Positions 8,681 through 17,210 are shown, numbered from the stretch's first letter. The stretch: 27,846 bases of DNA from Lachnospiraceae bacterium UBA1683 (GCA_002320245.1 DCKD01000012.1:1-27846); one strand, 5' to 3'. Made by a program: numbers and translations. The notes: generated from the letters alone by a model not told the origin.

Positions 8681-8709
8681 TTTTTTTAGGGTGAATATTA
8701 TGCTATAAT
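8681..8709 (+). promoter_or_regulatory. Promoter of the AraC regulator in the divergent control region
   Basis: An extended -10 (TGC-TATAAT, -10 at 8704-8709) lies about 35 bp before the AraC start codon, with no good -35. The 167 bp region (8575-8741) is AT-rich and separates the regulator from the sugar operon. For the leftward operon only a weak TATAGT can be seen, as expected for a promoter that needs an activator. Confidence 0.55.
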
Positions 8710-8741
8710 ATGCGAATTAAATACGAAAAGGAGTAATTGAT

Positions 8742-9977
8742 ATGTGCAATCCACTAATAGCCTTTAGCCGCTCTGTCTTAAAAGCTGCACGGGTAGAATC
8801 CAAAATCCATACGTTTCCGTTTCAATTGGATGAAAATTTTGACTGCGGATTACGCAAGACCATTTACAATACAGGAGAAGAATATGACAGTTTTTTCCAA
8901 AAGCTCTCACAGAATCTTAGGACAGCCTGTGAAACTTATACACTTTTTCAATTTACAGACCGGTTTGGATGTGAATATATTTTTTTAAATCTTCCCGATA
9001 CCGAGCCCGCATCCGTCCTTATCATCGGGCCGTTTTCCTACACACCGTTTACCAACAGCTATATTTTTAATCTATGTCACCAGATTAATCTTCCGGAAAG
9101 TCATTGGGATTTCATGCAGCAATATTATTTTTCACTTCCGGTCATAAATGAAAAGCATGGGCTGGACAGCCTTGTATTTACACTGGCGCGGGAGCTTTGG
9201 GGCGATGAACTGCTCTCCATGCCCCATCTTACAAATCCGAGTGATTCGGCACCGCCGTTTACTGCATCCGTCGAATCCCCCACCACACAGTCTCTGACTT
9301 ATATGGAGCAAAAATATGAGAGTGAGGATTCACTGATGAAATTTATCAGCGATGGTGACCTTAAAAGCATTGAGCAGATACAGCAGCATCTGAACCTTTC
9401 TGAAATCAAACAGCGGTTTCCCAATTCACTGCGTGACCAGAAAAACAACCTGCTGATTTTTAACACCATTTGCCGGAAGGCAGCGCAGTACGGCGGCGTC
9501 CATCCAATTTATCTGGATACACAGACTAATAAATACACTGCCAGAATCGAGTATGCTGCTAATTTGAAGGAACTAAATAACCTGTATCGGGAGATTCCTC
9601 ATAAATATTGTCTGCTTGTACGCGGGTATTCACTGAAAGACTATTCGCCGACTATCCGGAAAATTATTATGTACATTAGTTTCAATCTCACAGAAGATTT
9701 AGGGTTACAGGCGATTGCAGAACATTTTTCTTTGAATAAAAATTATCTTTCTGCTATGTTTAAAAAAGAGACTGGCGTTAGCCTTACGACTTACGTCAAT
9801 CAGAAACGTGTCAGGAATGCGATTTACCTGCTCAATACGAGTTCCCTGCCTGTTCAGAATATTGCTGAGGCATGCGGAATTAATGATTTGAATTACTTTT
9901 CCAGAATATTCCGCCAGCAGGTCGGCATGTCACCAAGCAGTTACCGGAGGGAGCTCAAGCAAAATAAGAAGGCATGA
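8742..9977 (+). CDS. AraC-family transcriptional regulator of the sugar operon
   Basis: A 411-residue regulator. The C-terminal 100 residues (about 305-405) hold the double helix-turn-helix of AraC proteins, with the recognisable AEHFSLNKNYLSAMFKKETG and IAEACGINDLNYFSRIFRQ segments and the PSSYRRE ending. The roughly 300-residue N-terminal part has no clear sensor family that I can name. It looks like a PAS/GAF-sized ligand domain followed by a helical linker. AAAGGAG lies before the ATG. It is divergent from the operon beginning at 8574, the usual layout for local control by an activator sensing the imported sugar. The ligand is unknown. Confidence 0.85.
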   Translation: MCNPLIAFSRSVLKAARVESKIHTFPFQLDENFDCGLRKTIYNTGEEYDSFFQKLSQNLRTACETYTLFQFTDRFGCEYIFLNLPDTEPASVLIIGPFSYTPFTNSYIFNLCHQINLPESHWDFMQQYYFSLPVINEKHGLDSLVFTLARELWGDELLSMPHLTNPSDSAPPFTASVESPTTQSLTYMEQKYESEDSLMKFISDGDLKSIEQIQQHLNLSEIKQRFPNSLRDQKNNLLIFNTICRKAAQYGGVHPIYLDTQTNKYTARIEYAANLKELNNLYREIPHKYCLLVRGYSLKDYSPTIRKIIMYISFNLTEDLGLQAIAEHFSLNKNYLSAMFKKETGVSLTTYVNQKRVRNAIYLLNTSSLPVQNIAEACGINDLNYFSRIFRQQVGMSPSSYRRELKQNKKA

Positions 9978-9983
9978 ATGTGG

Positions 9984-10153
9984 CTATACCGGAAACGCAG
10001 ACAGTGCGGCAGCCTGAACTGAAAGAACTCCGCAGGTGCAGGCAATGAACGCAAATGCCATCACCCCGGTGGAAACTGAGTCCATGCCTGTGCCAGTCTA
10101 AGTTCCCTGCGGGCAATAGGGGTCATTTTACCAACTGCCATATTGTTGTTCAT
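9984..10153 (-). pseudogene. Possible small membrane-peptide gene split by a frameshift
   Basis: Two short frames on the minus strand together look like one small protein. The upstream frame (10153 to TGA at 10061-10063) encodes 30 residues containing MAVGKMTPIARRELRLAQA. The second frame (10085 to 9984) encodes 33 hydrophobic residues, MDSVSTGVMAFAFIACTCGV and onward. They overlap in different frames. GGAGAG stands just before the first ATG. I do not recognise the family. A one-base indel, a frameshift event or chance could explain it. The gap 9978-10320 holds nothing else that I can identify. Confidence 0.3.
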
Positions 10154-10320
10154 TCTCTCCTTATTCTATTTCTATTGCGGCACTATTTTAAGCACTTCAT
10201 ACAGCACATTTATTGTTATATATCATAATCTTGGAAATATTATTTGAATGATGACATCTAGTTATACCCTTCAAACTATACAAAAAAGCGCATTGACATT
10301 ATCCAATCCCATAACTTTCT

Positions 10321-11286
10321 TTACATCACCATCGCCCGGAACTCCTTTGGCGAAATTCCATATTCTTTTACAAATGCTTTGTAAAAAACGGAATAATCAG
10401 AGAAACCACATAACTCTGGAATACTTTTTAACATTACATCATCCACAATTAATTTTTTCGCCTCAATCAGACGGCGCTGTGTTACGATCTTATAAAAACT
10501 TACATCCATCTGCTTTTTGAATAGCTGACTTATCGCTGATTCACTGATCAAAAAATGGGATGCAACCGACTTTAAACTAATCTCTTCCGCAAAGTGTTTC
10601 TCGATATAACCGATGATTTCATCAAGCAACACCGCTTTCTCCGTCTTCAGTTCCGTCATCTCCTGATCATTCCAGTTCCGGTACAAAAGACAGAGCAGCT
10701 GCAAAAACAGTCCCCGGCAGAATAGTTCTGAGCCAGGCTTTTTTTCTTTTTCCTCCTGCAGCAGTTCATCAAATATTTTTTGGAACTGGTACAATATCGT
10801 TCCTGTCGTGCGTATGACATGTGATTTCCATCGTTCACTCTTGGCATTTTTCCACTCCAACTCCTTTAACTGGGCACTGCATGTTTTCCAGTAATCCGCA
10901 TTGACCCAGAGTGCAGTTCTCAGATACGGCTCTGTAAGCTGTTCCCCAAACAGCGGTCGGTGGCTGGCTCCCGGCGGAATAAATATAATATCATATGGAC
11001 GCAGCTGATAACGCATATCTCCAATTAAATACTGGATATTTCCTCTTCTGCAGAATAAAATTTCGTAAAAAATATGACTGTGTAAAGAGACGCTATCCTT
11101 CATATAGCTGATATCCTCATGCAGCTCCAGGTATTTGCTGTCCATCTCCATTTCCTGGTATCCGATAAACTGACCGCTTTCTTTAAAAAGAAGATTGAAT
11201 TTCTCTCCCGTAATCTCCCTTAATTTTTCATACTGCTTATTTTTTATCTCTTCATAGGTAGAATATTTCAATTGGTTAAGTTTCAC
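10321..11286 (-). CDS. AraC-family regulator with cupin sensor domain
   Basis: A 321-residue regulator. Residues about 73-130 form an AraC-type cupin (LHSHIFYEILFCRRG through FIPPGASHRP), the sugar-sensing fold. Residues about 223-321 are the AraC DNA-binding domain (SVASHFLISESAISQLFKKQ, then FSDYSVFYKAFVKEYGISPKEFR). The start codon is GTG at 11286, with GAGGTGA 5 bp upstream. The gene is divergent from a GPH symporter, amidohydrolase and creatininase-like gene, which it presumably regulates. Its promoter region contains two palindromes that could be its operators. Confidence 0.88.
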   Translation of the reverse strand: MKLNQLKYSTYEEIKNKQYEKLREITGEKFNLLFKESGQFIGYQEMEMDSKYLELHEDISYMKDSVSLHSHIFYEILFCRRGNIQYLIGDMRYQLRPYDIIFIPPGASHRPLFGEQLTEPYLRTALWVNADYWKTCSAQLKELEWKNAKSERWKSHVIRTTGTILYQFQKIFDELLQEEKEKKPGSELFCRGLFLQLLCLLYRNWNDQEMTELKTEKAVLLDEIIGYIEKHFAEEISLKSVASHFLISESAISQLFKKQMDVSFYKIVTQRRLIEAKKLIVDDVMLKSIPELCGFSDYSVFYKAFVKEYGISPKEFRAMVM

Positions 11287-11341
11287 AAAATCACCTCTTC
11301 AAATTTAAAACATTTTCACAAATTTTATTTTTCTCTTTTCC

Positions 11342-11371
11342 ATTATACTAAAAATCATGTTATTTTTGCAA
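11342..11371 (-). promoter_or_regulatory. Promoter of the cupin-AraC regulator
   Basis: On the minus strand TTGCAA (11366-11371) and a perfect TATAAT (11342-11347) are separated by 18 bp, about 55 bp before the GTG start. Confidence 0.6.
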
Positions 11372-11388
11372 TGTTTTATGCCAATTAT

Positions 11389-11402
11389 GCAATTTAAATT
11401 GC
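11389..11402. promoter_or_regulatory. Perfect 14 bp palindrome, candidate operator
   Basis: GCAATTTAAATTGC is an exact palindrome in the divergent region between the AraC gene and the symporter gene. It lies just upstream of a -10-like GATAAT that could serve the symporter. It could bind the AraC protein or a catabolite regulator. Confidence 0.4.
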
Positions 11403-11440
11403 AATTTCAAACTATTATGATAATATACATAGAAACAAGT

Positions 11441-11470
11441 ATGTTTGAAACAGATTACTTTTTCAAACAT
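11441..11470. promoter_or_regulatory. 10 bp inverted repeat in the symporter leader, candidate operator or RNA hairpin
   Basis: ATGTTTGAAA (11441-11450) and TTTCAAACAT (11461-11470) are exact inverted copies with a 10-nt loop. They lie 55-85 bp before the symporter start and just after a GATAAT box. The position fits either an AraC binding site or a 5' untranslated region stem-loop. Confidence 0.4.
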
Positions 11471-11524
11471 GCTCCTATACACATGCATATAAGTAAGACT
11501 AAACTACACAAAAGGAGAAAAATT

Positions 11525-12913
11525 ATGACAGAGAAAAAAATAAGACCTTTTGGTCGAAAAGATGAATTGGGCTACGTGTTCGGCGATATGGCAGGAAGTT
11601 TTGTTAACTTATTTGTTGATGCTTACTTTCTGACATTCTGCACCTATGTACTTGGAATCAGTCCTGCATGGATGGGATCTTTGTTCCTCGTTGCAAGACT
11701 TTGGGATGCCATTAACGATCCAATCATGGGTTCTTTCCCGGATCGTTGGATGATTGGAAAATCCGGCGACAGATTCAAACCTTGGATTAAGATTTTCATG
11801 GTACCACTTGCCCTTTCTGGTATTCTTTGCTTTTTTAACGTTCCACTAAAAGGCGTAGCTCTTCATGCCTATGTTGCATTTGCTTACGTACTCTATGGAA
11901 TGAGTTACACAGGAACCTCCATGCCTTTCGGAGCGATGGCAAGTGTTGTCAGCACTGATCCGATTGATCGTAGTAAGCTTTCCAGAGCAAGAAGTATCGG
12001 TGGAACATTAGTTGGAATGGTTGCACTTTCTTTTGTTCCTGTTATCTGTTTTGATAAAAACAGCGACATTATACCAGAACGATTTACACTGCTTGCGGTT
12101 ATCTTTGGTGTTTGCTGTATCATCAGCTATATACTTTTAATACGCTTAACTCTGGAACGTGTCCGAGAAACTCCAAAAAGTGAAACAGAAAAATTCAACT
12201 ATAAAAATGTTTTAAAAGCCGTTGTGAAAAACCGTCCTCTCATCGGCGTTATGGTCGCTACTGTTGGAAGTATGCTTTTCATCACGGGTTCCGGGCAGGT
12301 ACGAAGCTATCTATTCAAGGAATACTATCACAATACTTCTGCCATGACCGTCCTAAGTCTTGCCAGTCTTCCAATGACACTAATCTGTTTTCCACTTGTG
12401 CCGAAGCTCGTACAGAAATTTGGCAAAAAAATTACATTGATAGCCGGTATTTTTAGTAGTACTATTTTTAGTCTCATTACATTTGTAATCAAAATCCAGA
12501 ATGTTTATGTATTTACTGCCTTAAATCTTTTAGCCTTGATCGGTCAGGGATTTTTCTCAATGTTGATTTGGGCATTAGTTACAGACTGCCTCGATTACAG
12601 TGAATGGAAATTACACGAAAGAAGTGATGGTTCGATATATTCTATTTATACATTCAGCCGTAAGATTGGTTCTACCATTGCTTCTTCTGGTATCTCCTTC
12701 TGCCTTAGCGCCATTGGATTTGTTTCCGGTACAAACGTTGTGCAGTCCGCATCTACAGTGGATGGAATCTACAACCTAGTAACACTAATCCCTGTTGTTA
12801 CCTGCATCCTTGAATTAATCGGTATCGGGCTGATCTTCAATTTGAACCACAAACAGACAAATCAGATGTATGCGGAACTAGCCGAAAGAAGAAAAGCTAA
12901 GGAAAGAGGGTAA
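11525..12913 (+). CDS. GPH-family (MFS) sugar symporter
   Basis: A 462-residue, 12-helix membrane protein of the glycoside-pentoside-hexuronide:cation symporter family. The family motif is RLWDAINDPIMGSFPDRW after helix 2. The start at 11525 (MTEKKIRPFG) is fixed by AAAGGAGAAAAATT directly upstream. The frame is open for 56 codons further back but without a ribosome binding site. It is the first gene of a three-gene rightward operon with an amidohydrolase and a creatininase-like hydrolase, and divergent from an AraC regulator. It presumably imports the compound those hydrolases act on. It is strongly diverged from the symporter at 2742-4226. Confidence 0.87.
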   Translation: MTEKKIRPFGRKDELGYVFGDMAGSFVNLFVDAYFLTFCTYVLGISPAWMGSLFLVARLWDAINDPIMGSFPDRWMIGKSGDRFKPWIKIFMVPLALSGILCFFNVPLKGVALHAYVAFAYVLYGMSYTGTSMPFGAMASVVSTDPIDRSKLSRARSIGGTLVGMVALSFVPVICFDKNSDIIPERFTLLAVIFGVCCIISYILLIRLTLERVRETPKSETEKFNYKNVLKAVVKNRPLIGVMVATVGSMLFITGSGQVRSYLFKEYYHNTSAMTVLSLASLPMTLICFPLVPKLVQKFGKKITLIAGIFSSTIFSLITFVIKIQNVYVFTALNLLALIGQGFFSMLIWALVTDCLDYSEWKLHERSDGSIYSIYTFSRKIGSTIASSGISFCLSAIGFVSGTNVVQSASTVDGIYNLVTLIPVVTCILELIGIGLIFNLNHKQTNQMYAELAERRKAKERG

Positions 12914-12919
12914 TCGTTT

Positions 12920-13786
12920 ATGAAGAAGACTGATATTCATCTTCACCTCACACTAGAACAACACCCGAAAACAGAGCAGATGTTTGTATCCAGCGCAGAA
13001 AATATGCTCCCTCATCTGCATGAGCTTGGGATTGAAAAGGGGATTCTGATGTCCTCCGGAGAAGGACATTCTTCTATTTCTTTCGGAAGTAATGAAGAAT
13101 GCCGGCAGATTGCCGGATGTTTCCCTGAGACCTATTTCTGGATGTGTAATCTTGATGATGTTTCCGGGAACGTATTAAAACGTCTGAAAACATACAAAAA
13201 ACAAGGGGCTGTCGGCATCGGAGAGTTGATGATTAACAGGCGCATGGATGATCCTCTCATTCAGGAAATCTTTGCGGCAGCCGAGCAGCTCTCTCTTCCA
13301 GTATTATTTCACATGAGTCCGGAAGTCGGTTACCAGTACGGAATCGTCGATTACGCCGGACTTCCTCTTTTAGAGGAAAACCTGAAAAAATATCCAAACC
13401 TCAAATTCATCGGTCACAGCCAGCCATTCTGGCATGAGATAAGCGGCGATGCCGCAAACAGTCTTAGCGCCCGGATGAAATGGGGAAAAGGAAAAGTTAC
13501 ACCGGGAGGCAGACTGTCGTATCTCTTCGATACTTACCCGAATCTCTACGGAGATCTTTCTGCCAACAGCGGTGGCTGTGCAATCATGCGCGATGAAGAT
13601 TTTGGATTAGACTTTCTTGAAACATACTTTGACCGCTTGATGTTTGCCACCGACATGGTAAATGTTGATATGGAATTTCCACTTGGAAAATGGTTGGAGA
13701 AAATGTATCAATGTGGTAAATTAAAAGAAGAGACTTATCAAAAAATCGCTTATCAAAATGCAGCCTCGGTCTTTGGGCTGAATTAG
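12920..13786 (+). CDS. Amidohydrolase-superfamily metal-dependent hydrolase (amidohydro-rel type)
   Basis: A 288-residue TIM-barrel hydrolase. The N-terminal IHLHL supplies His7 and His9, followed by PVLFHM (His131), FIGHSQ (His166) and MFATDM (Asp245). This is the usual His/His/His/His/Asp set of the amidohydrolase superfamily, in the mononuclear arrangement of the amidohydro-rel group. Members hydrolyse lactones, amides or esters, or decarboxylate. The gene begins 6 bp after the symporter stop and ends just before the creatininase-like gene, so the three are cotranscribed. A lactonase step in sugar or inositol breakdown is plausible but not shown. Confidence 0.75.
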   Translation: MKKTDIHLHLTLEQHPKTEQMFVSSAENMLPHLHELGIEKGILMSSGEGHSSISFGSNEECRQIAGCFPETYFWMCNLDDVSGNVLKRLKTYKKQGAVGIGELMINRRMDDPLIQEIFAAAEQLSLPVLFHMSPEVGYQYGIVDYAGLPLLEENLKKYPNLKFIGHSQPFWHEISGDAANSLSARMKWGKGKVTPGGRLSYLFDTYPNLYGDLSANSGGCAIMRDEDFGLDFLETYFDRLMFATDMVNVDMEFPLGKWLEKMYQCGKLKEETYQKIAYQNAASVFGLN

Positions 13787-13803
13787 AAATGGAGGATACA
13801 GAT

Positions 13804-14637
13804 ATGCGTACAAGAATATTACCAAAGATGTTAAATAGCGAAGTAGAAGAATATTTATCCCGGAATAACATTATCATCGTTCCGGTAGGTACCGTAGAAA
13901 TGCACGGTGGTTTCCCGCTGGATTCTGAGACAACGATTAGTGATGCCTATGCTCTTAAAATGGCAGAAAGCTGCGACGGTCTTGCCCTCACCGGACTTCC
14001 ATACTTTTACGCCGGTGCGACAGCAAGCGGGCGCGGCACTGTACAAGTAAGTATCCGCGAAGGAATCAATTATCTGACAGCTATCGCAAAAAACCTGCTC
14101 CGTCTCGGATTCAAACGCCAGATTTACATCAGTTTCCACGGACCGGCTCATATGACATGCAGCCCGATGGTTCGCGACTTTTTCGATGAGACAGGGGTCC
14201 CAATCCTCTACATGGATCTGACAATGCAAATGTTAAAAAATGCTGCCGATCTCTTCAAATCCATGGACAACTTCCATGCAATCACAGTCGGTGCATACAA
14301 GATCATGAACCGCCTTGAAGATGTTCCGCTCACGACAGAATACGAACATAAGAAACCTCAGTCCTGCAAAAAATTTGATGATATCTTCGGACTGGCTTAC
14401 CAGAGTGCTTCCATCGGATATTACTTTGGTGAAAAAGAAGACCACATGAGCACAACAGCGATTCCTGACGAAGCATCCCGTGAGAAGCTTGCACGGGAAG
14501 GTGTTGAAATTATTGAAAAAACAGTTTCTCTTCTGAATCTTCCACATGTTGTCAGCCAGATGAAAGATTTGGAACAATATAATAAAGAAGTTGCAGAGAA
14601 ATGCCCTTGGGTTCCTTTCAACTTTTTTCAAAAGTAA
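13804..14637 (+). CDS. Creatininase-family hydrolase
   Basis: A 277-residue protein with the creatininase signature VPVGTVEMHGGFPLD near its N-terminus. Glu32, His34 and Asp40 are likely metal ligands, and FHGPAH (His112) matches the second metal segment. The HLP part of the usual signature reads GFP here, and the usual NGHGGN reads SFHGPA, so it is diverged. The ATG at 13804 is chosen because GGAGG lies 9 bp upstream; an ATG at 13789 would overlap that site. The family includes creatinine amidohydrolase and IolN, which opens a diketo-inositol ring. Alongside a sugar symporter a ring-opening hydrolase of a keto-cyclitol or lactone is more likely than creatinine use, which is inference. Confidence 0.78.
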   Translation: MRTRILPKMLNSEVEEYLSRNNIIIVPVGTVEMHGGFPLDSETTISDAYALKMAESCDGLALTGLPYFYAGATASGRGTVQVSIREGINYLTAIAKNLLRLGFKRQIYISFHGPAHMTCSPMVRDFFDETGVPILYMDLTMQMLKNAADLFKSMDNFHAITVGAYKIMNRLEDVPLTTEYEHKKPQSCKKFDDIFGLAYQSASIGYYFGEKEDHMSTTAIPDEASREKLAREGVEIIEKTVSLLNLPHVVSQMKDLEQYNKEVAEKCPWVPFNFFQK

Positions 14638-14656
14638 ATAGATATTTAAAACTGAC

Positions 14657-14713
14657 AAAAGCCTTGCAGAAACCCTGCACACTCTTTCGTGCACGAATCC
14701 CTGCAAGGCTTTT
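14657..14713. terminator. Strong bidirectional terminator between convergent operons
   Basis: A perfect 13 bp stem pairs AAAAGCCTTGCAG (14657-14669) with CTGCAAGGCTTTT (14701-14713). A smaller stem TGCAC/GTGCA (14676-14680 with 14689-14693) is nested in the loop. T-rich ends follow on both strands. It closes the rightward creatininase operon and the leftward pilus operon. Confidence 0.88.
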
Positions 14714-14743
14714 CTAGCAACGATTTAGCCACCAAGGTCTACA

Positions 14744-15349
14744 CTACTCTTTTTGTGACTTTCTTTTTGCATACAATCCAAGGATTGCCGCACAGGATGC
14801 CACTGCCGCAGCCATCCATACACCTGCCTCTGACTGATCCCCTGTTTTCACCAGTTGCCCGATGGTCTGAGCCTTCGGACCCTGATAACCATTTTGAAAC
14901 GTAAGGTCTGTTTTTTCTCCTGCTTCATTGTAACAGATGACATGCGGGGTAAGCGCTGTCATAGTATCATTCCAGAGGACATAGACTTCCACGGAATACA
15001 CCGTTTTATCATAGGTCCAGTTCTTTTCACCGCCTGTAATCTGGCTGACACGGTAGCGGTAGGTTCCCGGCTCTGTATATGGAATTTCAAACACACCGCC
15101 TCCGGTATTTTCTGCTGCAATTTCCTGTTCTGCCGGCATGGGAATTCCTTTCTCTTCTGCTTCTATGCGAAACCGGACAGCCGTGGAAGGCTTTTGTGTT
15201 CCCGCCACCTTCTGATTGACCGGAATTCTGGCAGAAACCGTCTCCGATGGCGCCGCCCACACTCCGATTACCATAGAAAACAGTACAAATACTGCTATCC
15301 CCAGACGCAGAGCCCTTTTTAACATCTGTTTTCCATTTCTGTAATTCAT
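14744..15349 (-). CDS. Minor (basal) pilin, FctB-like position, with sortase signal
   Basis: A 201-residue surface protein. It has a signal peptide with hydrophobic core about residues 11-31 and one Spy0128/FctA-type domain. The C-terminal cell-wall signal is LVKTG (166-170), then a hydrophobic stretch and the basic tail AKRKSQKE. The domain holds Lys47 and Asn153, where intramolecular isopeptide partners are expected. The usual catalytic Glu in the strand YRYRVSQ is a Gln (103), so the bond may not form. The ATG at 15349 is chosen because it lies 4 bp after the sortase stop with GAGGAT upstream. It is the last gene of the pilus operon, the place of the basal pilin in streptococcal FCT loci. 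Confidence 0.78.
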   Translation of the reverse strand: MNYRNGKQMLKRALRLGIAVFVLFSMVIGVWAAPSETVSARIPVNQKVAGTQKPSTAVRFRIEAEEKGIPMPAEQEIAAENTGGGVFEIPYTEPGTYRYRVSQITGGEKNWTYDKTVYSVEVYVLWNDTMTALTPHVICYNEAGEKTDLTFQNGYQGPKAQTIGQLVKTGDQSEAGVWMAAAVASCAAILGLYAKRKSQKE

Positions 15350-15353
15350 AAAA

Positions 15354-16130
15354 CTAATCCTCGCCTCCCTCCTCTGCATCACTCTCCCCGGTCACCTTGC
15401 AGATTAACAGGTGACGGGCATTCGTAGCGCCGGAAGAGCAGGTGGATAGAGCGATGATTTGGTCCTCTTCTGTCAGTGTCCCGCCCCGTTGGTATCTGGC
15501 ACACTGAGCGATATGGGAGATTAATTCCCTTCTGCTCTCTTTACTGGTCCAATCTGTCCGGTACAGATAATTGTCATAGGCATCTGCGGACAGAAACGCA
15601 GTGATCTCAAGCTGCAATATCCTATCCGGTAAATACAAGGTTCCGGTATGATTTTCCGAAAAGAATTTTTCATCCGTGAACCTATCCATGTCGCCAAACA
15701 TCTGACCGCCCTGCATATGATGCCCCATCAAAACCGAATAAAAATCCGTGAACTCCCTGCTGTTCTGGCAGTCCAGAAAAATACTGCCGGATGCAGCAGC
15801 CTCTCCCAACACATTCTTATCCAAATATTCAAAGTTATCCTTTCCCTGCACAACCGGATAATCAATCTTTGTATTGTCTATGGTAATCCATGCACACACA
15901 TCCGGATTCATCGCTAAAAGCTGCCGGAAACTGTATTCCAGATTGTCCGTATCCGTGGGCTTGTACTGGATGAGCTCTTCGCGCATTGCATCCGGCTCAT
16001 GGAGCACAGCCCAGTTATCCCACAGCGCATACCCGGCATACGCCAGACAGCACAGAAACAACAGTGCTGCCAGGCCATTTACCAGAATGCTGAACCCCTT
16101 TGTTATGTAATATTCTGACGTCCGCTCCAT
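15354..16130 (-). CDS. Class B sortase, probable pilin polymerase
   Basis: A 258-residue membrane-anchored transpeptidase with an N-terminal hydrophobic helix (about 15-37). The class B layout is clear: FLDCQNSREFTDFYSVLMGHHM supplies the catalytic His137, ALSTCS the nucleophile Cys231, and the Arg near NAR (239) completes the triad. AGGGAGACAGG precedes the ATG. It sits between the major pilin and the minor pilin, as SrtC2 (also class B) does in GAS FCT-3 type loci. It is thus the likely enzyme that polymerises the pilins at their unusual TPTG, QPDTG and LVKTG motifs. Confidence 0.9.
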   Translation of the reverse strand: MERTSEYYITKGFSILVNGLAALLFLCCLAYAGYALWDNWAVLHEPDAMREELIQYKPTDTDNLEYSFRQLLAMNPDVCAWITIDNTKIDYPVVQGKDNFEYLDKNVLGEAAASGSIFLDCQNSREFTDFYSVLMGHHMQGGQMFGDMDRFTDEKFFSENHTGTLYLPDRILQLEITAFLSADAYDNYLYRTDWTSKESRRELISHIAQCARYQRGGTLTEEDQIIALSTCSSGATNARHLLICKVTGESDAEEGGED

Positions 16131-16157
16131 CCTGTCTCCCTTGCTTCCAGAGCTGCC

Positions 16158-17210
16158 TTATGCTCTTCTGCGGCGGAAGAATACGAAACATCCAAGTACT
16201 GCGGCACCCAGAAGCAGGACGTATGGCGCATATTGAAGGAAGATTCCTGTAGGAGTAACCGCATTATCAGTGTTCGTATATGCTACTGTGTTAGTACCAT
16301 CAACAATCTCTGATTCTGCCACTTTATTCTCTGTCTTCTCTCCATTATTTACATCTACTTCTGTCTTATCATAATTCTTCGCATCTGTCTCTATTATGGT
16401 ATATTCTGCACCAATTGGAAGGTTATTGATTACAAATTTCTGTCCATGTTTCAATGTAAAGGTTGTTGCCTGTCCGGCTGTTACAGTTACATTTGCTAAG
16501 CTTGTGGAATAGGTGCCGGATGCTGTATCCTCATCTAACTTAACAGTAAATGTAAACTCGTCATTTTTATTTGCAGAATTTCCGGCTACTGCTTTGCTGA
16601 CTGTAAGGCTTTCGCTATCTGCCGCACTATTTACAAATGCAGCTTTTGACACTTTTTCATCCTCTGTACTTGTAGCATCCGGATTATTTTTTGTTACAAT
16701 ACCGCCGATTTTCAAAGTACCGGCAACAACATCGTCCCATACCACCTGAACGTCTAAGTAATAAGTGGCATCTGAATAGGAAATATTCGGGTTAGTTCCT
16801 ACATTCTCGCTTAATGTAAAGTGGTATAAGCCCGGTGCGGAAAAGGTAATGCCATCAAACAGTGTTGTATAATCGATTTCTGAAGATGCAGATGTACCAT
16901 TGCCCGCATCAGCTTTCCAAGTGTCTGTAATCGTTACCACCTTGCTTGCGAAATCGTCATACTCATACTGCGGTACTGCTGTAGCATTTGTGCCAATCCC
17001 GTCTGCACCCGTATACGCCAATGTGAAATTAAACGACTCTGTATCATTGAACAATCCGTTTTCTGCCACATTCCATATTTTCTCTACTTTGCTTGCATCA
17101 TCTGTTACAGAAATGGTTTTACTGTCCTCCGCAAATACACTCACAGACATTCCAAATAACATTGCTCCTGACAGCAATGCTGCCATACATTTTTTCGTGA
17201 ATTTTTTCAT
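16158..17210 (-). CDS. Major pilin, FctA/Spy0128-like, with two isopeptide domains
   Basis: A 350-residue surface protein with signal peptide (cleavage likely after FA at 26-27) and two tandem Spy0128-type beta domains. Domain 1 shows Lys44 (VEKIWN), Glu135 (FTLSEN) and Asn194 (AFVNSA). Domain 2 shows Lys206 (TVSKAV), Glu274 (YTIIET) and Asn313 (AYTNTD). These are the Lys-Glu-Asn positions that form self-generated isopeptide bonds in Spy0128. The sorting motif is VTPTG (318-322), then a hydrophobic helix and RRRRA. The ATG at 17210 is preceded by GAGGGTGA. The 200 bp gap upstream (17211-17410) could hold a leader or weak promoter. It is the probable pilus shaft subunit. Confidence 0.88.
   Translation of the reverse strand: MKKFTKKCMAALLSGAMLFGMSVSVFAEDSKTISVTDDASKVEKIWNVAENGLFNDTESFNFTLAYTGADGIGTNATAVPQYEYDDFASKVVTITDTWKADAGNGTSASSEIDYTTLFDGITFSAPGLYHFTLSENVGTNPNISYSDATYYLDVQVVWDDVVAGTLKIGGIVTKNNPDATSTEDEKVSKAAFVNSAADSESLTVSKAVAGNSANKNDEFTFTVKLDEDTASGTYSTSLANVTVTAGQATTFTLKHGQKFVINNLPIGAEYTIIETDAKNYDKTEVDVNNGEKTENKVAESEIVDGTNTVAYTNTDNAVTPTGIFLQYAPYVLLLGAAVLGCFVFFRRRRA

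Noticed and set aside
14233..14706. 157-codon minus-strand frame opposite the creatininase gene, reaching into the terminator
   Set aside because: Starts within the bidirectional terminator and shows no family features; it is an antisense shadow.
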